This document shows positions 47,301-59,678 of a DNA stretch of 64,000 nucleotides, piece by piece. Numbering within the stretch: position 1 is the first letter of the stretch; each line of letters starts with the position of its first letter. The notes under the pieces were generated by a model, which was not told the origin of the DNA, did no database searches, and was given only the letters and a program-made list of their open reading frames with translations. The DNA is from Agrocybe praecox (Eukaryota; Basidiomycota; Agaricomycetes; Agaricales; Agrocybaceae): NCBI GenBank assembly GCA_964017145.1, contig OZ024850.1, forward strand, positions 1,775,618-1,839,617, written 5' to 3'. A program made the position numbers and the translations under genes.

Positions 47301-50300
47301 GAAGAAGATGTAGTCATCTACGATGAAGTTACAGAGGATCAATACAAAAGTATTGTGAAGGGTCGTCTCCAACGCGACGACTTTGTTGAAGATGATGGCG
47401 CGGAAGGAGATGTCGATAATGGGATGGGTGATTGGGGAGGAGGCGATGGAGAAGACTATTCTGAGGAAGAGGAAGAGGAAGACCAAAAGAAAAGTACGTG
47501 CTTTGACTCACCCGTCATTAGTCACTTTAACGGTCCTCCAGGTAAGAAGAAGTCCAAAGCCGAAAGCACGAAATCTAAGTCAAAACCTAAACCACCGCCT
47601 CCAGCTGCTTCTTTAATCAATGCTTACCATCCAGTGGTTTCTGCAGAGCAAGAGAATGACTTCATGTCGTCTCTTCTTGGGAATATTGATAGTATGCCTG
47701 TCGATCCTCTTCCGAAGAAACTTTCCCGTAAAAGAAAACCTTCTCCCATCGACGAGTCCGATTCCGAGCCATCGCCCAAACGCAATGGCAAACACCCATA
47801 CCGCCAGAAACCCTCTTATGACGATTTCTCATCAGACCCACCCGTCGAAGACGTGTATTCGATATCAAGCAGTGACGATGCATTTGCTAGCCCAAATAAA
47901 CGCCTCAGGAAAGATGACCATGTAATGACCCCTGCAGCAGATCGGCTGGCCGAGCTCGATGTTCATAGTAGCTCTGACTACGACACTTCCTTCGATGACA
48001 TAAATATGGATGACTTCATGGATGTCGATTCCGAAGAAGATATCAAGCCTTTAGCAAAGAAAGAACAAGCCGAAGCGACCATACCCAAGAAACCCGTTCC
48101 TACGTCTCGCGCCGTAAAGAAGGAAGAATCGGATGCAAAGCCGGTCTGGCTTTCAGTATATGATTCTTTGGCAGTCGAGACGGAAGACACCCTAGGGCCT
48201 TTATCAATGAGCAACAATAGCGCGTCCAATCCCAGCAATGTGACTGCCTTAGAACCTGACGGGTCCTTGCGTTTCTATTGGCTCGATTACCTTGAACTTG
48301 AAGGAAAATTATATTTTATTGGAAAGTTCAAGAAGACAACGGATACTTGGATGTCATGCTGCGTTACCGCGGAGAACATGGAACGCAACCTTTTCGTTTT
48401 ACCTCGGGAGAAACGCGTAGAACAGGACAAGGACTGTGCTTTGCACGAAACGGACATTGTTCCTTCGCAGGAGGATATAAATGATGGCTTCGATTTAATA
48501 CGGCGACAATTGAAAACCAAGTCATATCGATCGAAGTTTGTCAAACGCAAATACACTTTTGGAGAGGAAGATATCCCAAGAGGCGAAACCCAGTGGATGA
48601 AGGTCGTGTACGGATACAATGGTTAGTGACCCTTGTTTGCGCGATACGATATTCTTATATTTTCCCACAGAGTCTATCGTACCCATGAACGCTGAGAGTC
48701 AGAACATCACTCAAATTTTGGGTACCGATATCAGTGCATTTGAACTGCTCGTTCTCAAACGTAAGATTATGGGACCATGCTGGATTACCATTAAAAACCC
48801 GCAAATCGACAACAAAGGGGTTCGTAATCGGTTATGAGTCGCCTTTTTCTTTCCTCTTCTAATCGTTTATCTAGGTATCATGGTGCAAACTCGAAGCGAC
48901 TGTATCCAATCCCAAGGACTTCAACCCATTCTCAGAAAGTGACCCAACTGCACCCAAAGATCAACCGCCAATGAACGTTATGAGCTTGAGTATTCGAACA
49001 TTCGTCAATCACCAAGAGAACGAACGAGAAGTAGTTTGTGTAACTGCTAGAGTTTGGCATAACAGTTGGTGCTCGATTCTAATGCTCCGACAGCCATATA
49101 TCAATTATTATGGAAAATAGTTTCAATTGACGATCCAACTCCTCCGGAGAAGCTCAAGTGCACTATGCACACATTGTTCGACCCCTAGATCACTTCCCAT
49201 CGAATTTCGAGAAGCAAGCAAAAATTAACACGAAGGGATCTATCCAACCAATGAAGAACGAACGAATGCTTTTGAGTAGTTTACTGAGTACGTGTTTATC
49301 TCTTCAAACCCGCATACATTCGCTGATTTCCGAATTTTTTAGTGACCATCTACAAGACAGACCCAAACGTCATTGTTGGGCACGATTTCCTCGGAGTATC
49401 GCTAGATGTTTTGCTCAACAGAATGCGCGACGTCAAAGCTGATCATTGGTCGCGACTGGGACGCTTCAGGCGGTTGAAGTGGCCCAATACTGGAAGGCAA
49501 GGCTCAAACCTAAAGTTCCTCAACGGCCGTCTGCTTTGCGATCTTGCTAGCGACGGTGCCAAGGTAAGCTGCTATGTGATGTATGCCTCTCATGAAATAT
49601 TTATGCATGCGCAGACCATGATTTCCTCGACGACCTGGACCCTAACGGAGATGTGTAAGACCCACTTGAACATTGATCGCGAGGATTACGACCCGACGAC
49701 ACTGCAAGCAAGCTAGATGGAAGCTTGACAACTCCTGAACCAATGCTCAAGTTTGTCCGACACTGCGAACTCGATGCCCATCTACAAACGGCCATCGCTT
49801 CGAAAGTCCAAATTCTTCCGTTGACTAAACAGCTCACTAACCTCGCGGGTAATTCCTGGTAAGTTGCATTGCCATGTCTTTTTCCAATCAGGCTCTAAGA
49901 AATATTCCTTTTGCAGGAACAAAACACTTAAGGGCGGTCGTGCCGAGCGAAATGAATATATTTTACTGCATGAATTCCATCAATTGAAGTATATCTGCCC
50001 AGGCAAGACGTTTGGTAAGAAAGCCGTCAAAGAAAAACCACAAGACGACGACGAACAAGGAGGCAAGAAGGGTGGCAAAGGAAAGCGAGACAAGTATAAG
50101 GGAGGTCTCGCTTTCGAGCCCAAGGGTGGTCTTTGGGACAAGTATATTCTTGTCATGAACTTCAACTCGCTGTACCCGAGTATTATACAGGAGTATAACA
50201 TTGATTTTACGACCGTCGAACCGGTCGAAGATGACGTGGTGAATTTATCTATTGGCTCATCAAATTTTCCCCTAATGTTAATGTCTCTTCATGAAATTAG

Positions 50301-52464
50301 AGTGGGGACGAACGCATACCCGAGCCCCCTTCCCAGGACGTGCCTGCTGGTATCCTTCCTCGTCTTATTGCAACCCTGGTCAGCCGACGTAAACAAGTCA
50401 AGTCTCTAATGAAAGATCTGTCAGCAACGTCTGAGCAATTGCTCCAGGTAAGTTATCTACGAATTTTTACACAACATCATATATCTGATATATGCACATA
50501 ACTAGTACGACATCAAACAACAAGCTCTCAAACTTACAGCAAACAGTATGTACGGTTGTCTTGGATTTGAGTACTCGAGATTCTATGCCCGGCCACTCGC
50601 TGCCCTTACGACCTACAATGGCAGAGAAATTCTAACACACACTAGGGAGTTGGCAGAAGCTCTCAACCTTGATGTATGCGCTATACCTACACCTACCCTT
50701 CGGTCTATATATAACTAACTGACTAACATTTCTTATTTGAAGGTCGTGTACAGAAATACTGATTCCGTCTTTGTGAACTCGAATGTCACGGATCTCGCAG
50801 ATGCTCTTAAGATCTCTGCTCAGTTCAAGAAAGCTGTCAATGACCGATACAAATTGCTTGAAATCGATCTGGATGGTATCTTCCAACGCTTGCTATTACT
50901 TCAGAAGAAGAAATACGCTGCCATTAAGGTCACTGATGGTAAGAAGACAAGTACTGAATCAAAGGACTGGACATGAAGCGTCGAGAATACTGTGCTCTGT
51001 CCAAATCCGTCTCAGAGTAAGGTGTTCCTTTATGCTTCAATTTTGCTACGAGACTCCTCACCATCATTCAATAGATATGTTCTCGGACAAATTCTTTCGG
51101 GAGAAGCTACAGAGAATGTTGTTGACAACATCCACGAATATTTCACCTCCATAAGCAACCGCATCAAAAGCGGATCCATCAAATTAGACGAATTCATCAT
51201 TAAGAAGGTTTGTTAAAACTTCAATTTTTCAACCCCCAATTATTTGCTCAGGTATATTTCTCGCATCAGCGCCTTGGCAAAAACCCTGAAGACTACCCTG
51301 ACGCGAAGAGTCAGCCTCATATCCAAGTTGCCTTGCGACTGAAGCAGAAAGGAGGATCCGCGAAGATGGGCGATGTTATTCCTTATATCTTCTGCTTGAC
51401 AGAAGGAGAAGAGTCGTCCAAGTCATCAGGTCAGGCAGATCGAGCCAAGCATCCAGACGGGCTGACCATAGGTAATGAGCATTACCGTCCTCGTTATATA
51501 CACTTGTCGTCTAACGACACCTTTGTATAGATTATCAGTACTACCTCTCGCACCAGATCTTACACCCCATCGAACGGTTGTGCGAACCTATTGAAGGCAC
51601 CGACAGGGCACGTCTCGCAGAATGTTTAGGTATGTTTCTGTCTTTTCTCTCCTTCAATTAGTCAGACATAAAGCTCACCTTCGTCTGCCTATAGGTCTTG
51701 ACCCTATGCAGTACCGACACTCTGTAACTGGGGACGACAGAGTATTCTCCGGACTCGATTCCCAGATCTCAGATTCCGCGATGTCGCTCCTTTCGTGGTT
51801 CGCTGCCGACACTGCCAAGCTCAAGTACCATTCGTTCCTCTAAATGACCCAGACGTATGTCCCTTTTCTTTTCTTCCGTTTCTTTCAGCCTCGTGCAATT
51901 TGTTGACATGAATCTGACTTTTTCTGGTTTGTATTAGGCTAATATCCTAGCATCATCGGGTCCAGTGTGCCCGTCGTGTTCCAAGAACATTAGCTCCGGA
52001 AGCTTGCAAACGCAATTGGAAGTCCAAATCCGGGAGGCAATAGCCTGGTACTATGAAGGTTGGACGGTGTGCGATGACCAGACCTGTACCAACAGGACGC
52101 GCATGATGGGAGTGTATGGAAAACGATGCTTAAAGTCTAATCGCAAAGGCCGCGTTTCATTTGAGGCACGTTTTCTTTCTCATCGTGTCGTCAGAACATG
52201 TTCTAACGGTTATCTTTAGTATTCTGATACTCAGCTATATAAACAACTCCGCTACTTTGTTTCGCTTTTCAACGGCGATAAGGCATTGACTCTCTCTCCT
52301 CCTAATCGATGTGGTATGTCACTCTCATTCTCGCCCGTCCATGGGTTTCTGCTGACGCCCATTTTGCAGAGGAGATTTCTGCGATTGTGCTGAAAAATCA
52401 GGTTCTGTTACGAACCTTGACGGAATGCGTGGAGGAGCATTTGAACACTTGCGGACGCTGCTAG
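47301..52464 (+). pseudogene. POL1: DNA polymerase alpha catalytic subunit copy, inactivated
   Basis: Family-B polymerase alpha can be followed almost end to end: VIYDEVTEDQYKSIVKGRLQ at 47310, the acidic N-terminal region to 48620, exonuclease-like domain (YKTDPNVIVGHDFLGV at 49350), LNGRLLCDLASDGAK, motif A at 50146-50195, [17 protein letters not shown] at 50536, motif C at 50746-50765, and the zinc/iron-sulfur Cys motifs at 51795-52135. Lesions: no N-terminal Met exon; single-base frameshifts near 49172, 49694 and 50964; a small frameshifting deletion near 51775; motif A reads VMNFNSLYPS (Asp to Asn, 50158-50160) and motif C YRNTDS instead of YGDTDS (50752-50757), so both metal-binding Asp are lost; a late Cys near 52136 is missing; one GC donor (after 52164). 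Introns are retained. Clearly dead; the working POL1 must be elsewhere. Confidence 0.93.
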
Positions 52465-52659
52465 ATTGATCTTTCTGTTATTTTTTCTGCGATGAAGTGC
52501 TGAACTTCGTTATATTTCCTTTGTTTATTATTTATTGCTCTGCTTGCTATCGCGCTGACTGACTGGTCGTTGTATTATCTTTTCCAAAGTACTAGACAAT
52601 TCTGTAATTTCTACACATCCTGCACAACTCAATTCAAAATTATCATGTCATCTTATCTT

Positions 52660-53430
52660 ATCAACCAGATGGTCCAAGCTCGATGATAAGGTCTAGGCTT
52701 CCAGATCGCCCGACATCCTCGACGAGCACGGTTGATGAACACCAGTCCAGAGTGTACCAGATTATGCTGGCCATAGAGACCAGCGGTAAAGTGTCCAAAA
52801 CCCCACGATCCAGCCGGCAGCTACGGTTATGATGCAGGGCCCGGACAATCTTTCCCTGGACTTCTTGATATCTGCTCTGTGCGGCTCCATCCATTCGGCA
52901 ACCTTGATATTCTCGACGCAATGATTACCTCGACACCGACTAGAGACACCGTGCTTCTCTGTTGCATTTTTTGAAAAGGTCAAGAACCGTTGCGGCGCGG
53001 TTATTGTTATTTACGCGAAGGCCTACAATAAACCGCGAGTGTCCGTCGATAAAACCGTGGACGACCATCTTGTACTCGATGAGACCTAGGCGGAACCAGT
53101 CATAAGTACGACAAGGAGGAGGGACCACAAATACAAACCTGATAGGAGAAAGTACAGTAGGTAGTCGAGGGCGACCCAACGAGGGACCAGCTAAGAAGGC
53201 GCAGAGGAACCTTCCATGGGGATTTCAGGCAGGGCTGATGGTTGACTAGTAATGTCTCTATGGTTGCGATACGGCAGTCTACGCCATTTACATGGAGTGT
53301 CCAGGTCATATGGACCATCCTACAGTGTAACGACAAATGCATTATTCCAAAATTACAACAAAAAATTGAAAGCAAAACAGAAAAAAGGCACATATTAAAA
53401 AAGCTACTACATTGAACGGACGGCAAACCC
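52660..53430 (-). pseudogene. Decayed integrase-core (DDE) transposase
   Basis: Reverse-strand reading shows VVHGFIDGHSRFIVGLRVNN followed by NRAATVLDLF (53070-52990), then HGVSSRCRGNHCVENIKVAEWM and further fragments in other frames. This is the core of a basidiomycete integrase-like transposase family in which I would expect RGDHG for the second catalytic Asp; here it is RGNHC. Frames change several times and no start or terminus is clear. It is an old mobile-element remnant. Confidence 0.75.
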
Positions 53431-53589
53431 CCTTTCAGATCAAGAGGTTTATTTGGGTGATCATCAGGCAGATCTTCAAACCTGTGCGAAATTCAGGACC
53501 TCAGGTACGCCCCAGATTAGTGCATCCCAGACACGAATCGTCAGGACTGGATCGGGATTCGGGTCTGAAACATGTTTAAGTAGGCATTA

Positions 53590-53611
53590 CACTGTGGATA
53601 GCGCCGGCGGC
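53590..53611 (+). repeat. Left terminal inverted repeat
   Basis: Begins CACTGTGGATAGCGCC and ends GGCGGC; identical to the reverse complement of 55298-55319. Preceded by ATTA. Confidence 0.9.
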
Positions 53612-55297
53612 AAACTTTGGTGCCAAAGCACTAAAACAAGAAAATAGGTGGCCAAATCTCGTGCCGATCGAATGTGATTGCGAAACGGCAAAAGCGGCAC
53701 AGCCAAAAGCAGGCATATTTGCTGCTTCTAAAGCACGGCCCCGAGGGGTATCAATATCTGCTGCCGAGTGTTAAGTGTCCTCGGGGACGTCAAAAATGGC
53801 TGCCATAGAGCAATGAAAATCCGTGCCCCAGTCCCACTACTTTGAAAACGCCAATTCTTGATGCCGACCCTCAGCTGGTTTGCCGAGTACCGAAATACAG
53901 GACCTGTAAAGCAGCAATCTTTGGTACTTTTCTTACAGTTTCCCCAGTACTACCTCTATCCTTATACAGAGAGCCTCTAAGTACACAAATCTACTATAAG
54001 AAAGCTTGAATGCAGTTTTATCTATCCTATCTGTATGATTCTTGACTTTCCAGTCAAAACTTAAAAAATATTGAAGGGAATTGAAACCTACTCTATCAAT
54101 CAGGCACCCCAGGGGCCAGTACACAAGGATCGTGGGTCACGACTACGCCAATTTTTATGCAGGGATAAGAAAGGTGTCTCTTTCGTTTTTTATTCTCTCT
54201 GGAGTTTATCATAGGTTTGTGGTTTGGTAGTGATAGTACAGCTTTGCGGCATGCGACGCGACGGGAGCCCCTGAAGCTTGAAGGCTCGTCGGACTTTTCA
54301 AAATGTGTCAGGGTTTGAACTTTGTACGGGCAGCTCGGCTGCATTTGGGTTAATCAAAGTCGCGTCTTGCGCATACCCTCCATGTTGTTTGCGCTGAGCC
54401 CTGCCCGTGGGCCACCCCTCCGTTACGATTCTCGGAGAACCCACCTGAAGTACCCTTTTTATGTGTTCTCAAAGTTCAGAGGACCCAATCCTCTCTGGTG
54501 GCTACTTTTCCGAGTCCGTGTTTGGTCGTCGGGAAAAACCTTTCCTTCTTCAGGTTCTCTACAACATCGGTGGCCGCCAAGCCAATATTCAGGTCGGATC
54601 CATGTCACCGATGCGTCTACCTGTCGCTAAAATCTCTCAATCCTCATGGTCAAGGGTTGTACCACGACCATTGTCCAATGTGGGCCCCCGCTGCCGAAAT
54701 TCGTATTTATAGGTAGGTATATGCGCACATTTTTTATTGTTTGAGGGTTATTAGCTCTGAAAAAACATGTTCTTAGAAGATTGTGGCAAAGAGAATGCAT
54801 GTGCCAAACAACAGTGGGATTGTGCGGTGAAATGGTGCGTGTATGCTGGCATAAAGTACGTATTCCGTTCTGTGCACGTCGACATTCGAATGTTAATTGA
54901 TGTTAGTACTTGATATTCAAGGATTTCCTATCAGGCACCTCAATGTCGTTCAAGAAGAACAGGTCAGTTTCCCTCCATTATTTATGGTCTCGTCTAGGCC
55001 GGTAAGCACCTAGTATTGTATGATACTTTGCATGTAGTAGCGTATGCACCCACTAAATGAAAATATGGCGTTCCTAAAACAATATTTATTAGTGGTCGGA
55101 AAGCATAGAAAAGTACTGCTTAAATGAACACTGTTATTCGCGGCAAGGAAAGGGTACATAATTTACTACTTTTTAAGTACCAAATTTCAGTGACGATCAC
55201 TCCCGCCAAAAGTACTTAAATATGGTGTCTGGAGGTACTAGTGTTTATGCATGCTTGGGAGACACTGTTATACGGTACCTTTGGGGCACAAAATTAT

Positions 55298-55319
55298 GCC
55301 GCCGGCGCTATCCACAGTG
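55298..55319 (-). repeat. Right terminal inverted repeat
   Basis: Reverse complement of 53590-53611 over all 22 bp; followed by ATTA. Confidence 0.9.
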
Positions 55320-55639
55320 ATTAGAGCAACATTACGAGTCCTCCGTCAGGAGGACGAGTTTTTATATCCGCTGACCAGACTCGACTCCCGCCATAGAAAT
55401 GTCCCGTTTTAAACGCCGGGCCGCCAGGCCCCGGATTATATAATCTTGCCATTTTGGGAACTCGACACAACCGCCAAGCAGCCGCCGTGTTTTCTTTCTG
55501 TTTAGTTTTTAATGTGTTCATTGATTCTTGTTCTATTCTCCTTTCTCAATCCTTGTCTAATTCATTATTATTATCAAATTAGAGGCACAAAAAAAACAGG
55601 CGAACAGTGTGGCTATCTCTCCTATTTTTGCTCTTATTA

Positions 55640-56781
55640 CCATGATTATTCAATCTCGGCTTGTCGCAAAATGCGAGCTCAGGAATAAGCGTGCCGGGGA
55701 CTCCTTGCCAGGGGCTACTATGATGTGCGTTTTCTTTGTTTTAACATTTTTGGATGCCTTTTACATACTTACTTTCATCTAGATTATAGACCATCATCAA
55801 CGTTCGTGGCGTTAGGTCCTTGTCTGACCAGTCAATGAAGACGTGCGTTAGCGGTGCTTTCATCGACGGGTGTACCCACGGCGTCGCCAGTGGCTTGATT
55901 TACCTAGCAGAAGCCCTTTTTTTCTATCTCGGTGCTGTCCTTGTCGCCAACGGCACTTACACTTGCCTCCAAATGGTCGAAGTCCTTAACCTTGTCATCT
56001 TCACTGTTTCCATTTGGGTCGCAACTCATGGGTTTCAGTAAGTGTTTTCTGTTCTCTGTGTATTTATAAACCAATCCTTACTGCTTCGTCTTAGCCCAAA
56101 AAATTGCTCCGTCTGTACTAGCGACTTTGACAAACTTGTCAAATTGGACATCAAAACCGATGAGTCTTGCGGTACTTAGCGCTCTCGTATCACCGGAACT
56201 ATCAACTTCAACCAAGTCAGCTTCGCACACTCTGGACGACGAGAAGCACCCATGCTCAGGAACATGAACCTGAGTGTAGACTCAGGCGAACGTGTTGCTA
56301 TCGTCGGCTCTTCTGGCAGTGGGAAATCGACTATTGCCTCTCTTCAACGACTTTACAAACCCACCACTGGATCAGTCACAATTGGTGACACCTATACCCG
56401 ACTCATAGACGTCCGCTGCCTTCGTCAGAACGTTTCTGTCGTTAGTCAGTAACCTCACCTCTTCGACGCGAGTATCGCTGAAAATATCCGATACGGACAA
56501 CCTTCTATTACCGAATTCAACATTCAACGTGCTGCCAAAGCAGCAAACATTCGCGACTTTATCTGGACAAAGAAAACCGGGGAGCTATGCTCGACACTAT
56601 CCAAGCCGTATCTTGGGGACGCACGACGATCATGGTCACTCACAACCCTGAGGCTATGCTCATGTGCGATCACATCCTTGTTGTTCAAGATGGTGAAATC
56701 GTCGAAGGCTTTTACGAGATGTTGACGGAGAAAAAGAGTGTCTTTGCATCCCTTGCTCGTGGTGGTGAATGGATGGATTGA
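55640..56781 (+). pseudogene. Broken ABC-B (multidrug/a-factor exporter type) transporter
   Basis: Recognisable parts in order: membrane segment HGVASGLIYLAEALFFYLGA with VLVANGTYTCLQMVEVLNLV (55870-56005), VSFAHSGRREAPMLRNMNLS, Walker A VGSSGSGKST (about 56300-56330), Q-loop VSVVSQ, ASIAENIRYGQPS, and the last part of the nucleotide-binding domain, TTIMVTHNPEAMLMCDHILV with the switch His, ending at 56781. Lesions: an inserted T after ATTT near 56010 shifts frame; TAG at 56177-56179; TAA at 56450-56452 straight after the Q-loop Gln; and the signature LSGGQ plus Walker B are deleted between about 56570 and 56590. Only one half of the two-domain protein is present. Related to Ste6/MDR exporters; dead. 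Confidence 0.85.
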
Positions 56782-57764
56782 ATTTCAATAGTCAAAAGTG
56801 TATTTATATGTTTTTTGTGATCGCTAGGTGATCTTCTTTTTATTTTCTTCGTTCCTCATTCTCGTCTCGGTTTTTTTTTTCTGCTGCACCTTCACATTCC
56901 TTTTACGAAGTTATCATCGCCATCCGTAGAATTGCTCTCCTACTCGAACTACCCATCGCACTTGTATACTATAGTACATCCTTCGCACTCTCGTGACAAC
57001 CAAGTAGAATTACACCAAGTAGTATCAAATTGGCACAACACTCCCAATAAAGACATAGTTGAAAATATATTGAAGTCCCTCGAGTTGATTGGTTCGATTT
57101 AAATCGTCGTGTTGGCGTGACTCTCCGTCGACGCTCTTCACGGTTCACGGACGCATTGTTGAATTTGATTGCCAACTAACGCAGTGTTATTGGCCATCTC
57201 TAATCGCTCCTTCTGGTACGCTTTGTTCGTTGATTTGCAGGCGAATGTCGCTGGTGTATTATCTGTAGTCGTCACACAACGCCTCATAACTGAATCTTAA
57301 GCCTTGAACATATGAAAAAAATCACAGGACTCGTATATGCCATGCGTAGCAGTGGCCCACTAAAACAAGTCTATTTACTGTTGCGTAAGGCAAAAGCAAC
57401 CGGAGTACATACATAATTACCATATGGCTTTGAATTTGATGCCATCACTGATGGGAGTCAGCAAGGGTCAGAGAAAGTCCTCAATTAAATCGATTAAAAG
57501 GACTCGTTTTTACCTACGTAAAAGACTCATAATGAGCAGCGTCAACACAAATTCACAGTACATTTGGCTGACGGTATACTAACTTAGTCACGCTGTCTAT
57601 TCTGATTTGACGGAATATATATACGACACCTTAACACACTGTATTCAAGGGCAACTAATAACTTTGAATAAATGCGTATCTTGAAGTACGGCGCGTGTTA
57701 CTCGAACGTGATGCGTATCACGCACAGAGAGCATTTTGTACTAGAGAAACTCGAGGGACTATTC
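56782..57764. other. Spacer without a supported gene
   Basis: Between the ABC pseudogene and the next minus-strand gene; only short frames. Nothing recognised. Confidence 0.5.
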
Positions 57765-59257
57765 CTACCGACCGCCCGAGGGAATTGGAATCTGTGACGC
57801 TACCTTACGAAGCATGTCAAACCCCCGAAGTAGATTGACCCCTTTATATCTAAGTAAAAAGACCCTGGGCTTGTTATTTGACACAGTAAAAGGGCCTATC
57901 ATATCGTGGGGGTCGACAGATACCCACGTTGCTGACAACGGGTCATAGGCTTCCAGACCGGTGTGTTCCACGTCAATTCCCCTAATACCCAGGGGAATTT
58001 TATAGCAAACAAGCTTCACTTTATTTCCTGCATGGCTGTGGAGAAGTAGATCTTCATAAGGCCTTGTGCTCTGAAGTATCAATTCAGTATACCGACTATA
58101 GTACCATACGCAAAAATGAGGAGCTCACGGAGGTCCAGACGACGATTGTAAACGGAACTTGGTCTTCCCAGTCGATTCCGTCCGTCTCTCCGTCTGATTC
58201 CGTGTCTGTGAGTTCTATGACTTCCTTTGGAAGTCGCACGGAAGTTCCGCCAATAGCAGGACGAGGACGAGTAAGACGATTGACCTCAGTCCTTGTAGCA
58301 ATTGTCGTAAATGGTATTTTTTCGTCAGACATAATTTTCTTGGGAGAAGGTGGGTCAGACAGAGAAAGAGATCCCGTGGCTACATTGAGGAAGTGTCGTG
58401 GTTTGCATGACACCGAAGATTTTGTAGCTGTAGTCGAAGATGCGATGCGCTTTCGTTTAGGAGGCGAAGAGCTGAATCCATCAGCATACGCGTCAGGTTT
58501 GCGCTTTTTTGCCTCAATGAATTCCGCACCAGTCGGCGTCCGGATAGTGGAAACTTGTTGAGTGTTATACCGTTGCACAGCCGCTCGGAACCACGATGAA
58601 TCTTTGAAACCCTCATCGTAGTATTTCTGAGCGGCTGCTATGTAGAGTCGAGAGTGGCGAATGGTTATACGTTTGAGTTCCTCCCGTTGCCGATGTGCAA
58701 GGCGATGTTTAGGCCTAAGTTCTTCTCTCATAAGAAGAAGAGGCGTAAGAATATCGTTGTCAAGTATTTGTTCTTCTGAGAGGGACCTTGTCCACGGATG
58801 GTATTTGTGTAGACAGAAAGTCGATGTTCCCTGCTCACACTTCTTAAATCAATAGAAAATAAAGATATCGAAGAATATTATGATATACCAGATAATGATA
58901 AACCCCTATATGCCGGAAGTCATTCTCCCCAACACCAATATCCGGGCCTCTCACGATTTGACCTTGCCAAAAATGAAGATCGCTTGGTACACCATGAGGC
59001 TTCCAGAGGCTAGATAGCCTTCCAACTTCAAGCGAAATCTCTCGAGCAATCCGTTGTTGCTTCAGTGCTTTCGTCGATAAACCCACAAGTGATGGCCAGT
59101 GTTTATACAGAGCCTGTGTGTCATCTGGAGGCGGGTGTGGCTCTTGAAGGATTCTGAAGTCTTGAACTGTAGTCTGGTCGAGTGGCAGGAGGGAGGTCGG
59201 AGAGTATGCCAGTGGGGATTGGAATATCGAGTATGACATTTCGCAAAAGGAAGCCAA
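57765..59257 (-). CDS. Conserved-looking basidiomycete protein of unknown function
   Basis: Three exons in transcription order, 59257-58904, 58839-58129 and 58070-57765, sum to 1371 nt and 456 residues, each exon a whole number of codons. Notable segments are LHFWQGQIVRGPDIGVGEND (about residues 93-112), CEQGTSTFCLHKYHPW, a basic helix HRQREELKRITIRHSRLYIAA that continues AAQKYYDEGFKD, a Ser/Pro/Lys-rich middle with a likely nuclear localisation cluster (PPKRKRI), an acidic ELTDTESDGETDGIDWED stretch and a globular C-terminal domain (GLEAYDPLSATWVSVDPHD, VFLLRYKGV). No known enzyme motif is seen. The clean phase-0 introns and absence of lesions show it is a real gene, unlike its left neighbours. 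Probably nuclear, by the basic cluster; this is inference. Confidence 0.75.
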
Positions 59258-59678
59258 TGACGGACATGTATACTCGCAAATTATTTGAGTCTATTTATCT
59301 GGTTACATTGCCCAATTTGATTGACAGTTGTAGTGAGAAAATGCCAGAGTACGGTTGAGCGCCAATATGTGTTGAAGCTTGGAAGGATTTATTATGATTC
59401 ATCCGCCTCTCGCGGTTTCTGCGACTCGCTTGTAATTTGCAGCTAGAATTCCTAAGATCTTATGAGTCAGGCAGAGTCAGGCCTTGGAGATACCGGTCTA
59501 AACGTAGTTTATCGGTGTGAAAACATCAACTGTCGGGTATGTATGTATTCGCATCACGGAACGATGCCGAAAAAGGAAATTTACATTTTGAGTCTGAAAA
59601 AAAACACAATCCGCAAACGAAAACGAAAACAGTACATGAAAACTAGTGATACTCTTTACAACACGTTTCGCTTCCCAT
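59258..59678. other. Short spacer
   Basis: Nothing recognised; must include the promoter of the minus-strand gene to its left. Confidence 0.4.

Larger units (their letters stand above)
53590..55319. mobile_element. 1.73-kb DNA transposon with TIRs and 4-bp target duplication
   Basis: The two ends are perfect inverted repeats of 22 bp, starting CACTGTGGATAGCGCC (left 53590-53611; right, reversed, 55298-55319), with weaker similarity over ~20 bp further in (TTTGGTGCC near the left, GGGGCACAAAA near the right). ATTA flanks both sides directly (53586-53589 and 55320-55323), consistent with a 4-bp target-site duplication. Inside there are recurring GTACTT/AAGTAC motifs near both ends but no open frame resembling a transposase. 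It looks non-autonomous. Terminal CACTG is reminiscent of CACTA elements, but those duplicate 2-3 bp; a 4-bp duplication would fit integrase-type (Ginger-like) elements. Class uncertain. Confidence 0.85.

Noticed and set aside
47301..52464. Reading the POL1 frameshifts as plain sequencing errors
   Set aside because: They are not in homopolymers only, the catalytic Asp codons are changed as well, and intact multi-exon genes elsewhere in the window show no such errors.
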